From: Sterolibacterium sp964521075
GTDB lineage: Bacteria > Pseudomonadota > Gammaproteobacteria > Burkholderiales > Rhodocyclaceae
Direction: 5' to 3'
Assembly (NCBI GenBank): GCA_964521075.1
Contig: CAZFPI010000001.1
Coordinates: forward strand, 1 to 64,000
Length of the DNA: 64,000 nucleotides
Shown here: piece by piece, positions 43,965 through 51,607 of the stretch
How the letters are laid out: each line of letters starts with the position of its first letter
Position numbering within the stretch: position 1 is the stretch's first letter
The notes under the pieces: generated by a model
Database searches by the model: none
The model's input: the letters and a program-made list of their open reading frames with translations, nothing else
Told to the model about the DNA's origin: nothing
Program-made: the position numbers and the translations under genes

Positions 43965-44015
43965 GAACGGCAATTCCGATTGCTTCGGCTTACCTGAAAG
44001 GAAAAGGCTCGGCCA

Positions 44016-44903
44016 ATGAATAAACCACTCGACAAACAGATGACGGCCGCTCAGGCCGTCGCCCACATCAAGAGCGGCATGACCGTCGGCATCGGCGGCT
44101 GGGGCCCGCGCCGCAAGCCGATGGCACTGGTGCGCGCCCTGCTGCGTACCGATGTCAAGGATCTGACCATCGTCGCCTACGGCGGCCCGGAAGTCGGCAT
44201 GCTGTGCGCGGCCGGCAAGGTGAAAAAACTGATTTTCGGTTTTGTCACCATGGATGCCATTCCTCTGGAACCCTATTACCGCAAGGCCCGCGAGGCCGGG
44301 CAACTGGAAGTGATGGAGCTCGACGAAGGCATGTTCGAGTGGGGTCTGCGCGCGGCCGGTATGCGGATGCCTTTCCTGCCGACGCGCTGTGGCATCGGCA
44401 CGGATGTGATGAAGCATAACCTCGACATCAAGACCATCCAGTCGCCCTATGCCGACGGCGAAGTGCTTTTGGCCATGCCCGCCCTAAAACTCGATGTCGC
44501 GCTGCTGCATGTCGATGCGGCGGACAAACTCGGCAACACGCTGAATACCGGTAACGATCCGCTGTTTGATGATCTGTTCGCCCGCGCGGCCGATGCCGCC
44601 TTCGTCTGCACCGAGAAACTCGAAGACAAGTTCGCCCTGACGGCTGACGAGGCTCGCCTCAACTTCTTCGAGCGTTATCTGGTCAAGGGGGTGGTGCATG
44701 CCCCGGGCGGTGGTCACCCGACCTACTGCGGCAAGAGCTACGGCTGGGACATGGACCACCTGAAGAAATACAACGCATCGGCCACCGAAGAAGGCGGCTG
44801 GCAGAAGTATTACGACGAATTCATCGCCTGCAGCGAGGAAGACTATCTCGCCAAAAATGGCGGTATGGACCGCATCAACAAGCTGCGTACGCCCATTTTC
44901 TGA
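44016..44903 (+). CDS. ipdA: IpdA-like CoA-transferase-family subunit A (steroid ring C hydrolase)
   Basis: 295 residues, ATG behind GAAAGGAAAAGG. Class I CoA-transferase alpha fold (GMTVGIGGWG at 21-30, 'LTIVAYGGPEVGMLCAAGKVKKLIFG'). The M. tuberculosis IpdA-IpdB pair uses this fold to hydrolyse the last steroid ring (COCHEA-CoA) rather than to transfer CoA. The acidic cluster ELDEGMFEWG at 101-110 lies where the IpdA catalytic glutamate (Glu105 in M. tuberculosis) is expected. The neighbouring ipdB, ipdC, echA20 and fadA6 genes support the ring-C assignment rather than a 3-oxoacid CoA-transferase. Confidence 0.85.
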   Translation: MNKPLDKQMTAAQAVAHIKSGMTVGIGGWGPRRKPMALVRALLRTDVKDLTIVAYGGPEVGMLCAAGKVKKLIFGFVTMDAIPLEPYYRKAREAGQLEVMELDEGMFEWGLRAAGMRMPFLPTRCGIGTDVMKHNLDIKTIQSPYADGEVLLAMPALKLDVALLHVDAADKLGNTLNTGNDPLFDDLFARAADAAFVCTEKLEDKFALTADEARLNFFERYLVKGVVHAPGGGHPTYCGKSYGWDMDHLKKYNASATEEGGWQKYYDEFIACSEEDYLAKNGGMDRINKLRTPIF

Positions 44904-44914
44904 GGTGACCGGAT

Positions 44915-45718
44915 ATGACTACTGATTGCAAAGATTGCACCTTGGCCGAGTTGATGATCGTGGCCTGCTCCGAAGCCTGGCGTAACGATGGCGAAGTCCT
45001 GGCTTCCGGCATCACCACCGTGCCGCGTCTGGGTGCGAGCCTGGCCAAGCTCACGCATTCGCCGGAACTGCTGATGACGGATTCCGAAACCTTTCTGGTT
45101 TCCGAGCCCGTACCGCTGGGTGCGCGGGGGGATTACGTCGCCAAATTTGAAGGCTACATGAGCTTCGACCGTGTCTTTGAATGCGTCTGGGGCGGCAAGC
45201 GTCACGCCATGATCGGCCCGACCCAGATCGACCGTTTCGGCCAGTCGAACCTTTCCTGTGTCGGCCCGGATTACACCAAGCCCAAGTCTGCCGTCCTCGG
45301 CGTGCGTGGTCTGCCGGGCAATAACATCAATCACGCCAATTCCTATTTCGTGCCGAATCATGGCCCGCGTGTGTTTGTGGCGAACGAAGTGGACATGGTT
45401 TCCGGCCCCGGTTACAACCCGGCGCGCCTGCAGCCTGGCATGAAGAGCTTCGTCGATCTGCGTCTGATCGTCACCGATCTGTGCGTGATGGATTTCAAAG
45501 GCCCGGATCATGCCATCCGCGTCAGATCGCTGCATCCCGGCGTGAGCTTTGATCAGGTGCAGGCCGCCACGGGTTTCCCGTTGCTGAAGGCCGATGGCCT
45601 GGGCGAAACACCATTGCCGACAGCCGAACAGCTGGAGATCATCCGTCGTCTTGACCCGCATAATCTGCGTGGTATGGTCATCAAGAACAATCCGCCCGCC
45701 ATCCGGCCTGCGGCCTGA
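44915..45718 (+). CDS. ipdB: IpdB-like CoA-transferase-family subunit B (steroid ring C hydrolase)
   Basis: 267 residues, 11 bases after ipdA. CoA-transferase beta fold with 'GITTVPRLGASLAKLTHSPELLMTDSETF'. The ENGxLG motif that carries the glutamate nucleophile in true CoA-transferases reads SEPVPLGARG here, agreeing with the altered chemistry of IpdAB. Functions as heterodimer or heterotetramer with the preceding gene product in ring-C opening. The C-terminal 'LPTAEQLEIIRRLDPHNLRG' is an additional family-like element. The assignment rests on gene context as well as on family resemblance. Confidence 0.84.
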   Translation: MTTDCKDCTLAELMIVACSEAWRNDGEVLASGITTVPRLGASLAKLTHSPELLMTDSETFLVSEPVPLGARGDYVAKFEGYMSFDRVFECVWGGKRHAMIGPTQIDRFGQSNLSCVGPDYTKPKSAVLGVRGLPGNNINHANSYFVPNHGPRVFVANEVDMVSGPGYNPARLQPGMKSFVDLRLIVTDLCVMDFKGPDHAIRVRSLHPGVSFDQVQAATGFPLLKADGLGETPLPTAEQLEIIRRLDPHNLRGMVIKNNPPAIRPAA

Positions 45719-45729
45719 GCGGAGGACGC

Positions 45730-46179
45730 ATGAGCACCAAGATGCAAGAGCCGGTATTGCCCGGCTGGTTTTCCGAAGGGAATGAAGGCAAGACGCCGCA
45801 CCTGATCGGTTCGCGCTGCACCGCCTGTGGCACTTACTACTTCCCCAAGCTCACGACCTTCTGCCGCAATCCGGATTGCTCCTCGGAGACCTTCGAGGAA
45901 GTTCCTCTGTCGCGTACCGGCAAGCTGTGGTCTTACACCAACGCGGCTTACAAGCCGCCCGAGCCCTATGTCGCGCCTGAGCCTTTCGAGCCCTTCGGCA
46001 TCGCCGCCGTGGAGCTCGACAAGGAACGCATGGTGGTGCTGGGGCAACTGGTCAAGGGTGTCGATCTCGCCACCCTGAAAGTCGGCATGGCCATGGAGCT
46101 GGTGATCGATGTCCTCTCCGAAGACGAAACGACGGCCAAGACGACCTGGAAATGGCAGCCAGTGGGAGGTCAGAAATGA
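45730..46179 (+). CDS. DUF35 zinc-ribbon/OB-fold acyl-CoA-associated protein
   Basis: 149 residues, 11 bases after ipdB. Rubredoxin-like zinc site C30-x2-C33 and C45-x4-C50, then an OB-fold (DUF35; 'FGIAAVELDKERMVVLGQLV'). Such proteins form complexes with SCP2-type thiolase-like partners and are known as ChsH2 C-terminal domains in the Ltp2-ChsH2 retro-aldolase of steroid side-chain degradation. Its stop overlaps the start of exactly such a partner (ATGA at 46176), so the two very probably act as one complex. Confidence 0.88.
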   Translation: MSTKMQEPVLPGWFSEGNEGKTPHLIGSRCTACGTYYFPKLTTFCRNPDCSSETFEEVPLSRTGKLWSYTNAAYKPPEPYVAPEPFEPFGIAAVELDKERMVVLGQLVKGVDLATLKVGMAMELVIDVLSEDETTAKTTWKWQPVGGQK

Positions 46180-47357
46180 GCAAAGAAATCGCCATCATCG
46201 GCGCGGGCATGCACCCCTGGGGCAAGTTCGGCAAGAATTTCGTGGAATACGGCGTGGTTGCTGCGCGGGCGGCTCTGGCCGATGCCGGTATTCACTGGCG
46301 CGATGTGCAGTTCGTCTCCGGGGCGGCCACCATGCGTTGCGGCTATCCTGGCTATGTTGCCGGGGCAACTTTCTGTCAGGCACTGGGCTGGCAGGGGGCC
46401 GAGGTGAATACCTCCTACGCCGCCTGCGCCTCGGGCTCGCAAGCACTGGCCGCTGCGCGCGCCAAAATCCTTGCAGGCGAATGCGAAGTCGCGCTGGTGA
46501 TCGGTGCGGACACCACGCCCAAGGGCTTTCTCGCGCCGCAAAAGGGCGAGCGGCCGGATGATCCGGACTGGGTGCGCTTCCGTCTGGGCATCACCAATCC
46601 GACTTACTTCGCGCTCTACGCCCGCCGCCGCATGGCCTTGTACGGCGACACGCAGGCCGACTTCGCACTGGTGAAGGTGAAGAATTCCGAACATGGCTTC
46701 GAGAACCCGAACGCGCGTTATCGCAAGAAATTCACCGCCGAAGATGTCGCCGCTTCCGCCGCGCTGGCTGATCCGCTGCGCCTGATGGACGTTTGCGCCG
46801 TGTCCGACGGCGGGGCAGCCCTCATCGTTTGCAGCACCGAATACGCGAAGAAGATCGGCAAGGCCGATGCACCGCGTATCGCGGCGATTTCCACCGTGAC
46901 GCCGACTTTCGCGTCCGCCTCGGTGGAAATGCCCGATCTGGCCAACGATTCCGCCGCTGCTGCTGAGGCTTTCCGCTTCCGCGCCGCGCTGCCGAAGAAG
47001 GCCTACGAAGAAGCCGGTCTTGGCCCCAGGGACGTCAGCGTGGCCGAGGTGTATGACCTCTCCACTGCGCTGGAACTCGACTGGTACGAAGACCTGCAGT
47101 TTTGCGAGCGTGGCGAAGGCGCACGCCTGGTGCGCGAGGGCGTGACCCGTCTGGGTGGGCGACTGCCGGTGAATACCTCCGGCGGGCTGGCCTGTTTTGG
47201 CGAGGCTGTCCCGGCGCAAGCCATTGCCCAGGTGTGCGAGCTGACCTGGCAGTTGCGCGGTCAGGCCGGGGCGCGTCAGGTGCCGAATGCCCGTGTGGGC
47301 ATTACCGCCAACCAGGGGCTGTTCGGTCACGGCTCGTCGGTGATCGTCAAGAAATAA
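46176..47357 (+). CDS. SCP2-type thiolase-fold protein, possibly a steroid retro-aldolase
   Basis: 393 residues, starting at ATG 46176 in the ATGA overlap. Thiolase fold with a nucleophile-type cysteine at C84 (YAACASGSQAL). The motif that carries a catalytic histidine in SCP2 thiolases (EVHD) reads EVYD here (Y293), and GHPxGxxG is replaced by GGLACFGEAVPA. Tyrosine in place of thiolase histidine is a feature of Ltp2-type retro-aldolases that work with DUF35 partners. So either an aldolase or an atypical thiolase in C/D-ring or side-chain degradation. A terminator-like hairpin follows before ipdC. Confidence 0.8.
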   Translation: MSKEIAIIGAGMHPWGKFGKNFVEYGVVAARAALADAGIHWRDVQFVSGAATMRCGYPGYVAGATFCQALGWQGAEVNTSYAACASGSQALAAARAKILAGECEVALVIGADTTPKGFLAPQKGERPDDPDWVRFRLGITNPTYFALYARRRMALYGDTQADFALVKVKNSEHGFENPNARYRKKFTAEDVAASAALADPLRLMDVCAVSDGGAALIVCSTEYAKKIGKADAPRIAAISTVTPTFASASVEMPDLANDSAAAAEAFRFRAALPKKAYEEAGLGPRDVSVAEVYDLSTALELDWYEDLQFCERGEGARLVREGVTRLGGRLPVNTSGGLACFGEAVPAQAIAQVCELTWQLRGQAGARQVPNARVGITANQGLFGHGSSVIVKK

Positions 47358-47375
47358 TCCGGAGCGGAGAAAGAC

Positions 47376-47397
47376 AAAAGGGGCGGCAGCCCCTTTT
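47376..47397 (+). terminator. Terminator-like hairpin inside the steroid operon
   Basis: AAAAGGGGC (47376-47384), loop GGCA, GCCCCTTTT (47389-47397): a 9-bp stem whose T-run is part of the stem. It sits in the only large gap (109 bases) between the thiolase-fold gene and ipdC, and may give partial termination that splits the operon into two expression levels. Confidence 0.6.
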
Positions 47398-47466
47398 CCT
47401 TGTCTTCCGTCTTCACCGTCTCTGCCCATTTTTTTGCGGCAGGGACGCCTGAAAAAGGAATCCTGC

Positions 47467-48531
47467 ATGAGCAATATCCTTCATACCCCGCTGTGCGATC
47501 TGCTCGGCTGCAAATACCCCATCGTGCAGACGGCCATGGGCTGGGTGGCCGACGCCAATATGGTGGCCGGGACCTGCAACGCCGGGGGCTTCGGCTTTCT
47601 CGCCGGGGCGGTGATGACCCCTGCCGAGGTGGAAGCCGCCATCCTCAAGACGAAATCGCTGACCGACAAAAACTTCGGCCTGAACTTTCACATGTTCCAG
47701 CCCGGCGCGATGGAGATCATCGACATCGCCATCAAGCACCGCGACAAGGTGCGCGCCGTGAGCTATGGCCGTGGCCCGGACAAAAAGATGATCCAGCGTT
47801 TCAAGGACGCGGGCATTCTTTGCATGCCCACGGTCGGTGCGGTCAAACACGCAGTCAAGGCCATTGAGCTTGGGGCGGACATCGTCACGGTGCAAGGCGG
47901 CGAAGGCGGTGGCCACACGGGTAGCGTGCCCTCGTCCATCCTGCTGCCGCAGGTGCTCGACGCGGTGAAAGTGCCGGTGGTGGCAGCGGGGGGGTATTAC
48001 GATGGCCGCGGCCTGGCCTCGGCCCTGGCTTGTGGCGCGGCAGGCATTGCCATGGGCACACGCTTCCTGATGACCAAGGAGTCCCCCGTGCCGCAGGAGA
48101 CGCTCAAGCATTACGTTGCCGTGAAAGACCCGGCAGCGATTCGCACCACCACGGCGGTCGATGGCCTGCCGCAGCGTTTCCTCGATAACCCCACCTTGCA
48201 CACGCTCGAAGCGGCCAGCCCCGTGAAGCGGGTGTTCATCAGCGCGCAAAACGCCTGGCACTGGCGCAGCCGCACCGGCATGACGATCAAGCAGATGGCC
48301 GAGTTCGGCTTCAAGGCACTGAAGGATGGCAGCAGTGTGTCGGAAACCATCATGTCGGCCAATGCGCCGGTGGTGATCCAGCGCGCCATGGTCGAAGGTG
48401 TGCCCGATGAAGGGCTGATGCCCAGCGGACAGGTGGCGGCCATGATCCGCGAGCTGCAAAGTTGCGAGGAGGTCATCAGCGGCATTGCCGCCCAGGCGAC
48501 CGCACGTCTCGAATCGTTCTGCAAGAAATAA
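47467..48531 (+). CDS. ipdC: IpdC-like flavin-dependent enzyme (nitronate monooxygenase family)
   Basis: 354 residues from ATG 47467. FMN-binding TIM barrel of the 2-nitropropane dioxygenase/enoyl reductase family: 'IVQTAMGWVADANMVAGTCNAGGFG', 'VTVQGGEGGGHTGSV', 'VVAAGGYYDGRGLASALACGAAGIAMGTRFL'. In steroid degraders IpdC is an oxidoreductase of the C/D-ring pathway, acting with IpdF and EchA20. It lies between the thiolase/DUF35 pair and echA20. A generic nitronate monooxygenase is possible on sequence alone; context favours IpdC. Confidence 0.85.
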   Translation: MSNILHTPLCDLLGCKYPIVQTAMGWVADANMVAGTCNAGGFGFLAGAVMTPAEVEAAILKTKSLTDKNFGLNFHMFQPGAMEIIDIAIKHRDKVRAVSYGRGPDKKMIQRFKDAGILCMPTVGAVKHAVKAIELGADIVTVQGGEGGGHTGSVPSSILLPQVLDAVKVPVVAAGGYYDGRGLASALACGAAGIAMGTRFLMTKESPVPQETLKHYVAVKDPAAIRTTTAVDGLPQRFLDNPTLHTLEAASPVKRVFISAQNAWHWRSRTGMTIKQMAEFGFKALKDGSSVSETIMSANAPVVIQRAMVEGVPDEGLMPSGQVAAMIRELQSCEEVISGIAAQATARLESFCKK

Positions 48532-48550
48532 ATCCAGACAGGAGCCCATC

Positions 48551-49315
48551 GTGAGCCAACTCAATACCCCGTTTCATACCCAGATCGCTGATGGCATCGC
48601 CGAGCTGATCATCAATCGCCCGCCGGTCAATGCGCTGGACAGCAAGAGCCAGCTGGCACTGGCGCAGGAAATCGACCGCCTCGGCACGCTCGACGAGGTG
48701 CGCGTCATCATCATCCGTTCCGAAGGCCGCGGCTTTTGCGCGGGCGTGGACATCAAGGAACTCGACGCCAATCCGGATCTGATCGTTGTCGTCAATCACG
48801 CCAACTATGAAACCTTCCGCGCCGTGCATCGCAACCCGCGCCCGGTGATCGTCGCCGTGCATGGCTTCGTGCTGGGCGGCGGTATCGGAGTGGCGGGCGC
48901 GGCTGACATCATCGTCGCTTCCGAATGCGCGACCTTCGGCGTGCCCGAAGTCGACCGCGGCGCGATGGGCGGTGCGGCTCACCTGCAGCGCATGTTCCCG
49001 GTGCAGAAGGTGCGCCACATGTATTTCACCGGCGAGGCCATCACCGCCGCCGAGGCGTATCGTCTGGGCGCAGTCGAGAAGCTGGTGAAAAACAAGGACG
49101 AGCTGCGCGAAGCCGCACTCACCATCGCCCGCAAGATCGCCGCCAAGAGCCCGGCCATGATCGCCATCGCCAAAGAGTCGCTCAACGGCGTCGAGGATGG
49201 CGATCTCGAAGACAAATACCGCTGGGAGCAGGGCTTCACGCTGCAAGCCTATCTGCATCCTGAATCCGCCGAAACGCGCCGGGCTTTCGTGGAAAAGCGC
49301 GACGCGAAGTTCTGA
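48551..49315 (+). CDS. echA20: EchA20-like enoyl-CoA hydratase-family enzyme (steroid ring D hydrolase)
   Basis: 254 residues, GTG start at 48551 behind AGGAGCCC. Crotonase fold with the oxyanion loops 'SEGRGFCAGVDIKEL' and 'GFVLGGGIGVAGAADIIVASECATFGVPEVDRG'. In M. tuberculosis EchA20 hydrolytically opens ring D of the bicyclic intermediate before IpdAB opens ring C. It is 19 bases after ipdC and 24 bases before the acyl-CoA dehydrogenase pair. The family is certain; the steroid role is from synteny. Confidence 0.84.
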   Translation: MSQLNTPFHTQIADGIAELIINRPPVNALDSKSQLALAQEIDRLGTLDEVRVIIIRSEGRGFCAGVDIKELDANPDLIVVVNHANYETFRAVHRNPRPVIVAVHGFVLGGGIGVAGAADIIVASECATFGVPEVDRGAMGGAAHLQRMFPVQKVRHMYFTGEAITAAEAYRLGAVEKLVKNKDELREAALTIARKIAAKSPAMIAIAKESLNGVEDGDLEDKYRWEQGFTLQAYLHPESAETRRAFVEKRDAKF

Positions 49316-49339
49316 GCCCACCCGTCTGGAGACGATCTG

Positions 49340-50512
49340 ATGGAACTGGAATACACCGATCAACATCGCGCCTTCCGTGCCGAAATCCGCAGCTGGCTGG
49401 AAAAGCATGTTCCCGCCGAACCTTTGCCAAGCTTTGATACCGCCGAGGGCTTCAAGGCCCACCGCCAGTGGGAAGCCACGCTCAATACCGGCAACTGGGG
49501 CATGGTGACCTGGCCGACCGAGCTGGGTGGCCGTGGCTGCGACCTTATCGAATGGCTGATCTTCGAAGAAGAATACTGGCGCGCCGGGGCTCCCCTGCGC
49601 GTCAACCAGAACGGCATCTTCCTGCTCGGCCCGACGCTCATGGAATACGGCACGGAGGAACAGAAAAAACGCATCCTGCCCAAGATGGCCAATGGCGAGG
49701 AAGTCTGGGCGCAGGGCTGGTCCGAGCCCAACGCCGGTTCCGACATGGCGGCGGTGCGAACCAAGGCCATCCTCGATGCCGAGGGCAAGACCTACACCAT
49801 CAATGGCCAGAAAATCTGGTCGACGCGCGCTGTCTGGGCCGACTGGTGTTTTGGTCTGTTCCGTACTGACCCGGAATCCACGGCGCATCGCGGTCTGACC
49901 TTCATTCTCGTGCCGCTCAACACGCCGGGCATCACCGTGCGGCCGATCAAGCAGCTCAACGGCTTGCCGGGTTTTGCCGAAATCTTTTTCGACGACGTGA
50001 AAGTCCCGGTTGAAAACCGCCTGGGTGAAACCGGTGCCGGCTGGCAGGTGGCCATGGCCACCGCCGGTTTCGAGCGTGGCCTGATGCTGCGCTCACCGGC
50101 CCGCTTCCAGAAAACTGCCCAGCAACTGGTGGCCCTGTATCAGGCGAACCGCAAAGAGGCCGACCGCGACCCGGCCATCCGTGAGGCTGTGCTGAAAGCC
50201 TGGATGGGCGCGGAGGCTTATACGCTGGCGACTTACCGTACCGCCTGCGAGCTGATGAAAGGCAAGAAGATCGGGGTGGAATCGAGCACCAACAAGATTT
50301 TCTGGTCGGAGCTCGACCAGGCCATGCACGAAACCGCGCTGGACATCCTCGCCGCACGCGCCGAGCTGCTGCCGCACGCGCCCGACGCCGCCGGTGTCGG
50401 TGACTGGCTGGAGGGCTTCCTGTTCGCCCAGGCCGGCCCGATCTACGCTGGCACCAATGAAATCCAGCGCAACATCATTGCCGAGCGCATGCTGGGCATG
50501 CCGCGCATCTAA
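49340..50512 (+). CDS. Acyl-CoA dehydrogenase, larger subunit of a probable steroid heteromer
   Basis: 390 residues, acyl-CoA dehydrogenase fold: 'WAQGWSEPNAGSDMA', 'YTINGQKIWSTRAVWADW', 'PGFAEIFFDDVKVPVENRLGE' and the C-terminal 'GPIYAGTNEIQRNIIAERM'. The position of the catalytic glutamate in medium-chain enzymes (YEGT) is alanine here (YAGT). In steroid pathways two related acyl-CoA dehydrogenases form an alpha2beta2 enzyme sharing catalysis (FadE types in mycobacteria). It is 12 bases before a smaller paralogue, so a heteromer is likely; the substrate is a C/D-ring acyl-CoA by context. Confidence 0.88.
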   Translation: MELEYTDQHRAFRAEIRSWLEKHVPAEPLPSFDTAEGFKAHRQWEATLNTGNWGMVTWPTELGGRGCDLIEWLIFEEEYWRAGAPLRVNQNGIFLLGPTLMEYGTEEQKKRILPKMANGEEVWAQGWSEPNAGSDMAAVRTKAILDAEGKTYTINGQKIWSTRAVWADWCFGLFRTDPESTAHRGLTFILVPLNTPGITVRPIKQLNGLPGFAEIFFDDVKVPVENRLGETGAGWQVAMATAGFERGLMLRSPARFQKTAQQLVALYQANRKEADRDPAIREAVLKAWMGAEAYTLATYRTACELMKGKKIGVESSTNKIFWSELDQAMHETALDILAARAELLPHAPDAAGVGDWLEGFLFAQAGPIYAGTNEIQRNIIAERMLGMPRI

Positions 50513-50524
50513 GGGAGGCAGACC

Positions 50525-51595
50525 ATGGACTTTACTTTTACCGAAGACCAGAAACTGTTTGCCGACAACATCCGCAGTGTTTTTCTCAAGGAAGTCGCGC
50601 CGGAATTGCTGCGCGAGCAATGGGAAACGGAAACCGGCCGCTCTGATACCTTGTGGCAGCTGCTCGCCGAGCAGGGCCTGACGGCATTTTCCGTGCCCGA
50701 AGCAGCGGGCGGTCTGGCTCTGGGGGATGTCGATTGGGTGTTGATCGCTCAGGAAGTCGGCTATTTCGGCCTGCCCGAGCCCTTGCTCGACACAGCCTGG
50801 CTGGCGGTTGGCATGCTCAACGCCCTGTCCGGCAGTGCCGCTGCCCTGCGTGACGAATGGCTGGGGCGCATCGCCGAAGGCAGTGCGCGCATCGCCATCG
50901 GCGGCCCGCTCAACCCCCTGGTGGCCGATGCCCATGTGGCCGACCTGCTGCTGCTTTGCCACGACAACGAGGTGCATGCCGTGCCGCGTGCGGCCGTCAA
51001 GCTCACCGCCAACCCGAGCATCGAGCAGTCGCGCCGCCTGTATCGCGTTGAATGGACGCCGTCAGGGGCGACGCGCGTAGCCGATGCATCAACGGGTGCG
51101 GCCATCTGGGCCGATACCAACAACCGCGCCGCGCTGGCCAATGCCGCACAGCTGTTTGGCCTGGCCGGTCGCATGCTGGATATTTCCGTCGATTACAGCG
51201 TCAATCGCAAGCAGTTCGGCAAACCCATCGGCTCTTTCCAGGCCCTCAAACACTACATGGCCGATGTCGCCGTGAAAATCGAGTTCGCTCGCCCGGTATT
51301 GCACCGCGCCGCTTATGCGCTGGCGCAAGGCCAGCAACGGGCGGATGTGCATTGCTCGCACGCCTTCCTCGCCGCGCTGGAAGCCGCGCTGTATGCGGCC
51401 AAGAAGGGCATGCAGGTGCATGGCGCCATGGGCTACACATGGGAAGTCGATTTGCAGATTTTCATGAAGCGCGCCTGGGTGCTGGCTGCTGCCTGGGGTG
51501 ACAAGGCCTGGCACAAACAGCGCATCGCTCATTTCGTGCTGGCCGACAACGCCGCACAGACCCATCTTGGCCCTGGCCATACTTTCACCGAATAA
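50525..51595 (+). CDS. Acyl-CoA dehydrogenase, smaller subunit
   Basis: 356 residues, 12 bases after its larger paralogue. The N-terminal 'FTFTEDQKLFADNIRSVFLKEVAPELLREQWE' and middle 'EAAGGLALGDVDWVLIAQEVGYFG' fit the shorter acyl-CoA dehydrogenase type that pairs with a second subunit. The C-terminal domain keeps 'DYSVNRKQFGKPIGSFQALKHYMADVAVKIE' and GYTWEVDLQIFMKRAW; the glutamate in TWE is a candidate for the catalytic base. Predicted half of an alpha2beta2 dehydrogenase in C/D-ring beta-oxidation. Confidence 0.86.
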   Translation: MDFTFTEDQKLFADNIRSVFLKEVAPELLREQWETETGRSDTLWQLLAEQGLTAFSVPEAAGGLALGDVDWVLIAQEVGYFGLPEPLLDTAWLAVGMLNALSGSAAALRDEWLGRIAEGSARIAIGGPLNPLVADAHVADLLLLCHDNEVHAVPRAAVKLTANPSIEQSRRLYRVEWTPSGATRVADASTGAAIWADTNNRAALANAAQLFGLAGRMLDISVDYSVNRKQFGKPIGSFQALKHYMADVAVKIEFARPVLHRAAYALAQGQQRADVHCSHAFLAALEAALYAAKKGMQVHGAMGYTWEVDLQIFMKRAWVLAAAWGDKAWHKQRIAHFVLADNAAQTHLGPGHTFTE

Positions 51596-51607
51596 GGAGT
51601 CCTCATC

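Noticed and set aside
43824..44015. Possible KstR2-like operator upstream of ipdA
   Set aside because: The KstR2 half-site pattern (CAAG...CTTG) is not present; only the TGCATGGCA repeat is seen.
48476..49888. Minus-strand frame of 470 residues opposite echA20 and the acyl-CoA dehydrogenase
   Set aside because: Shadow frame without recognisable motifs.
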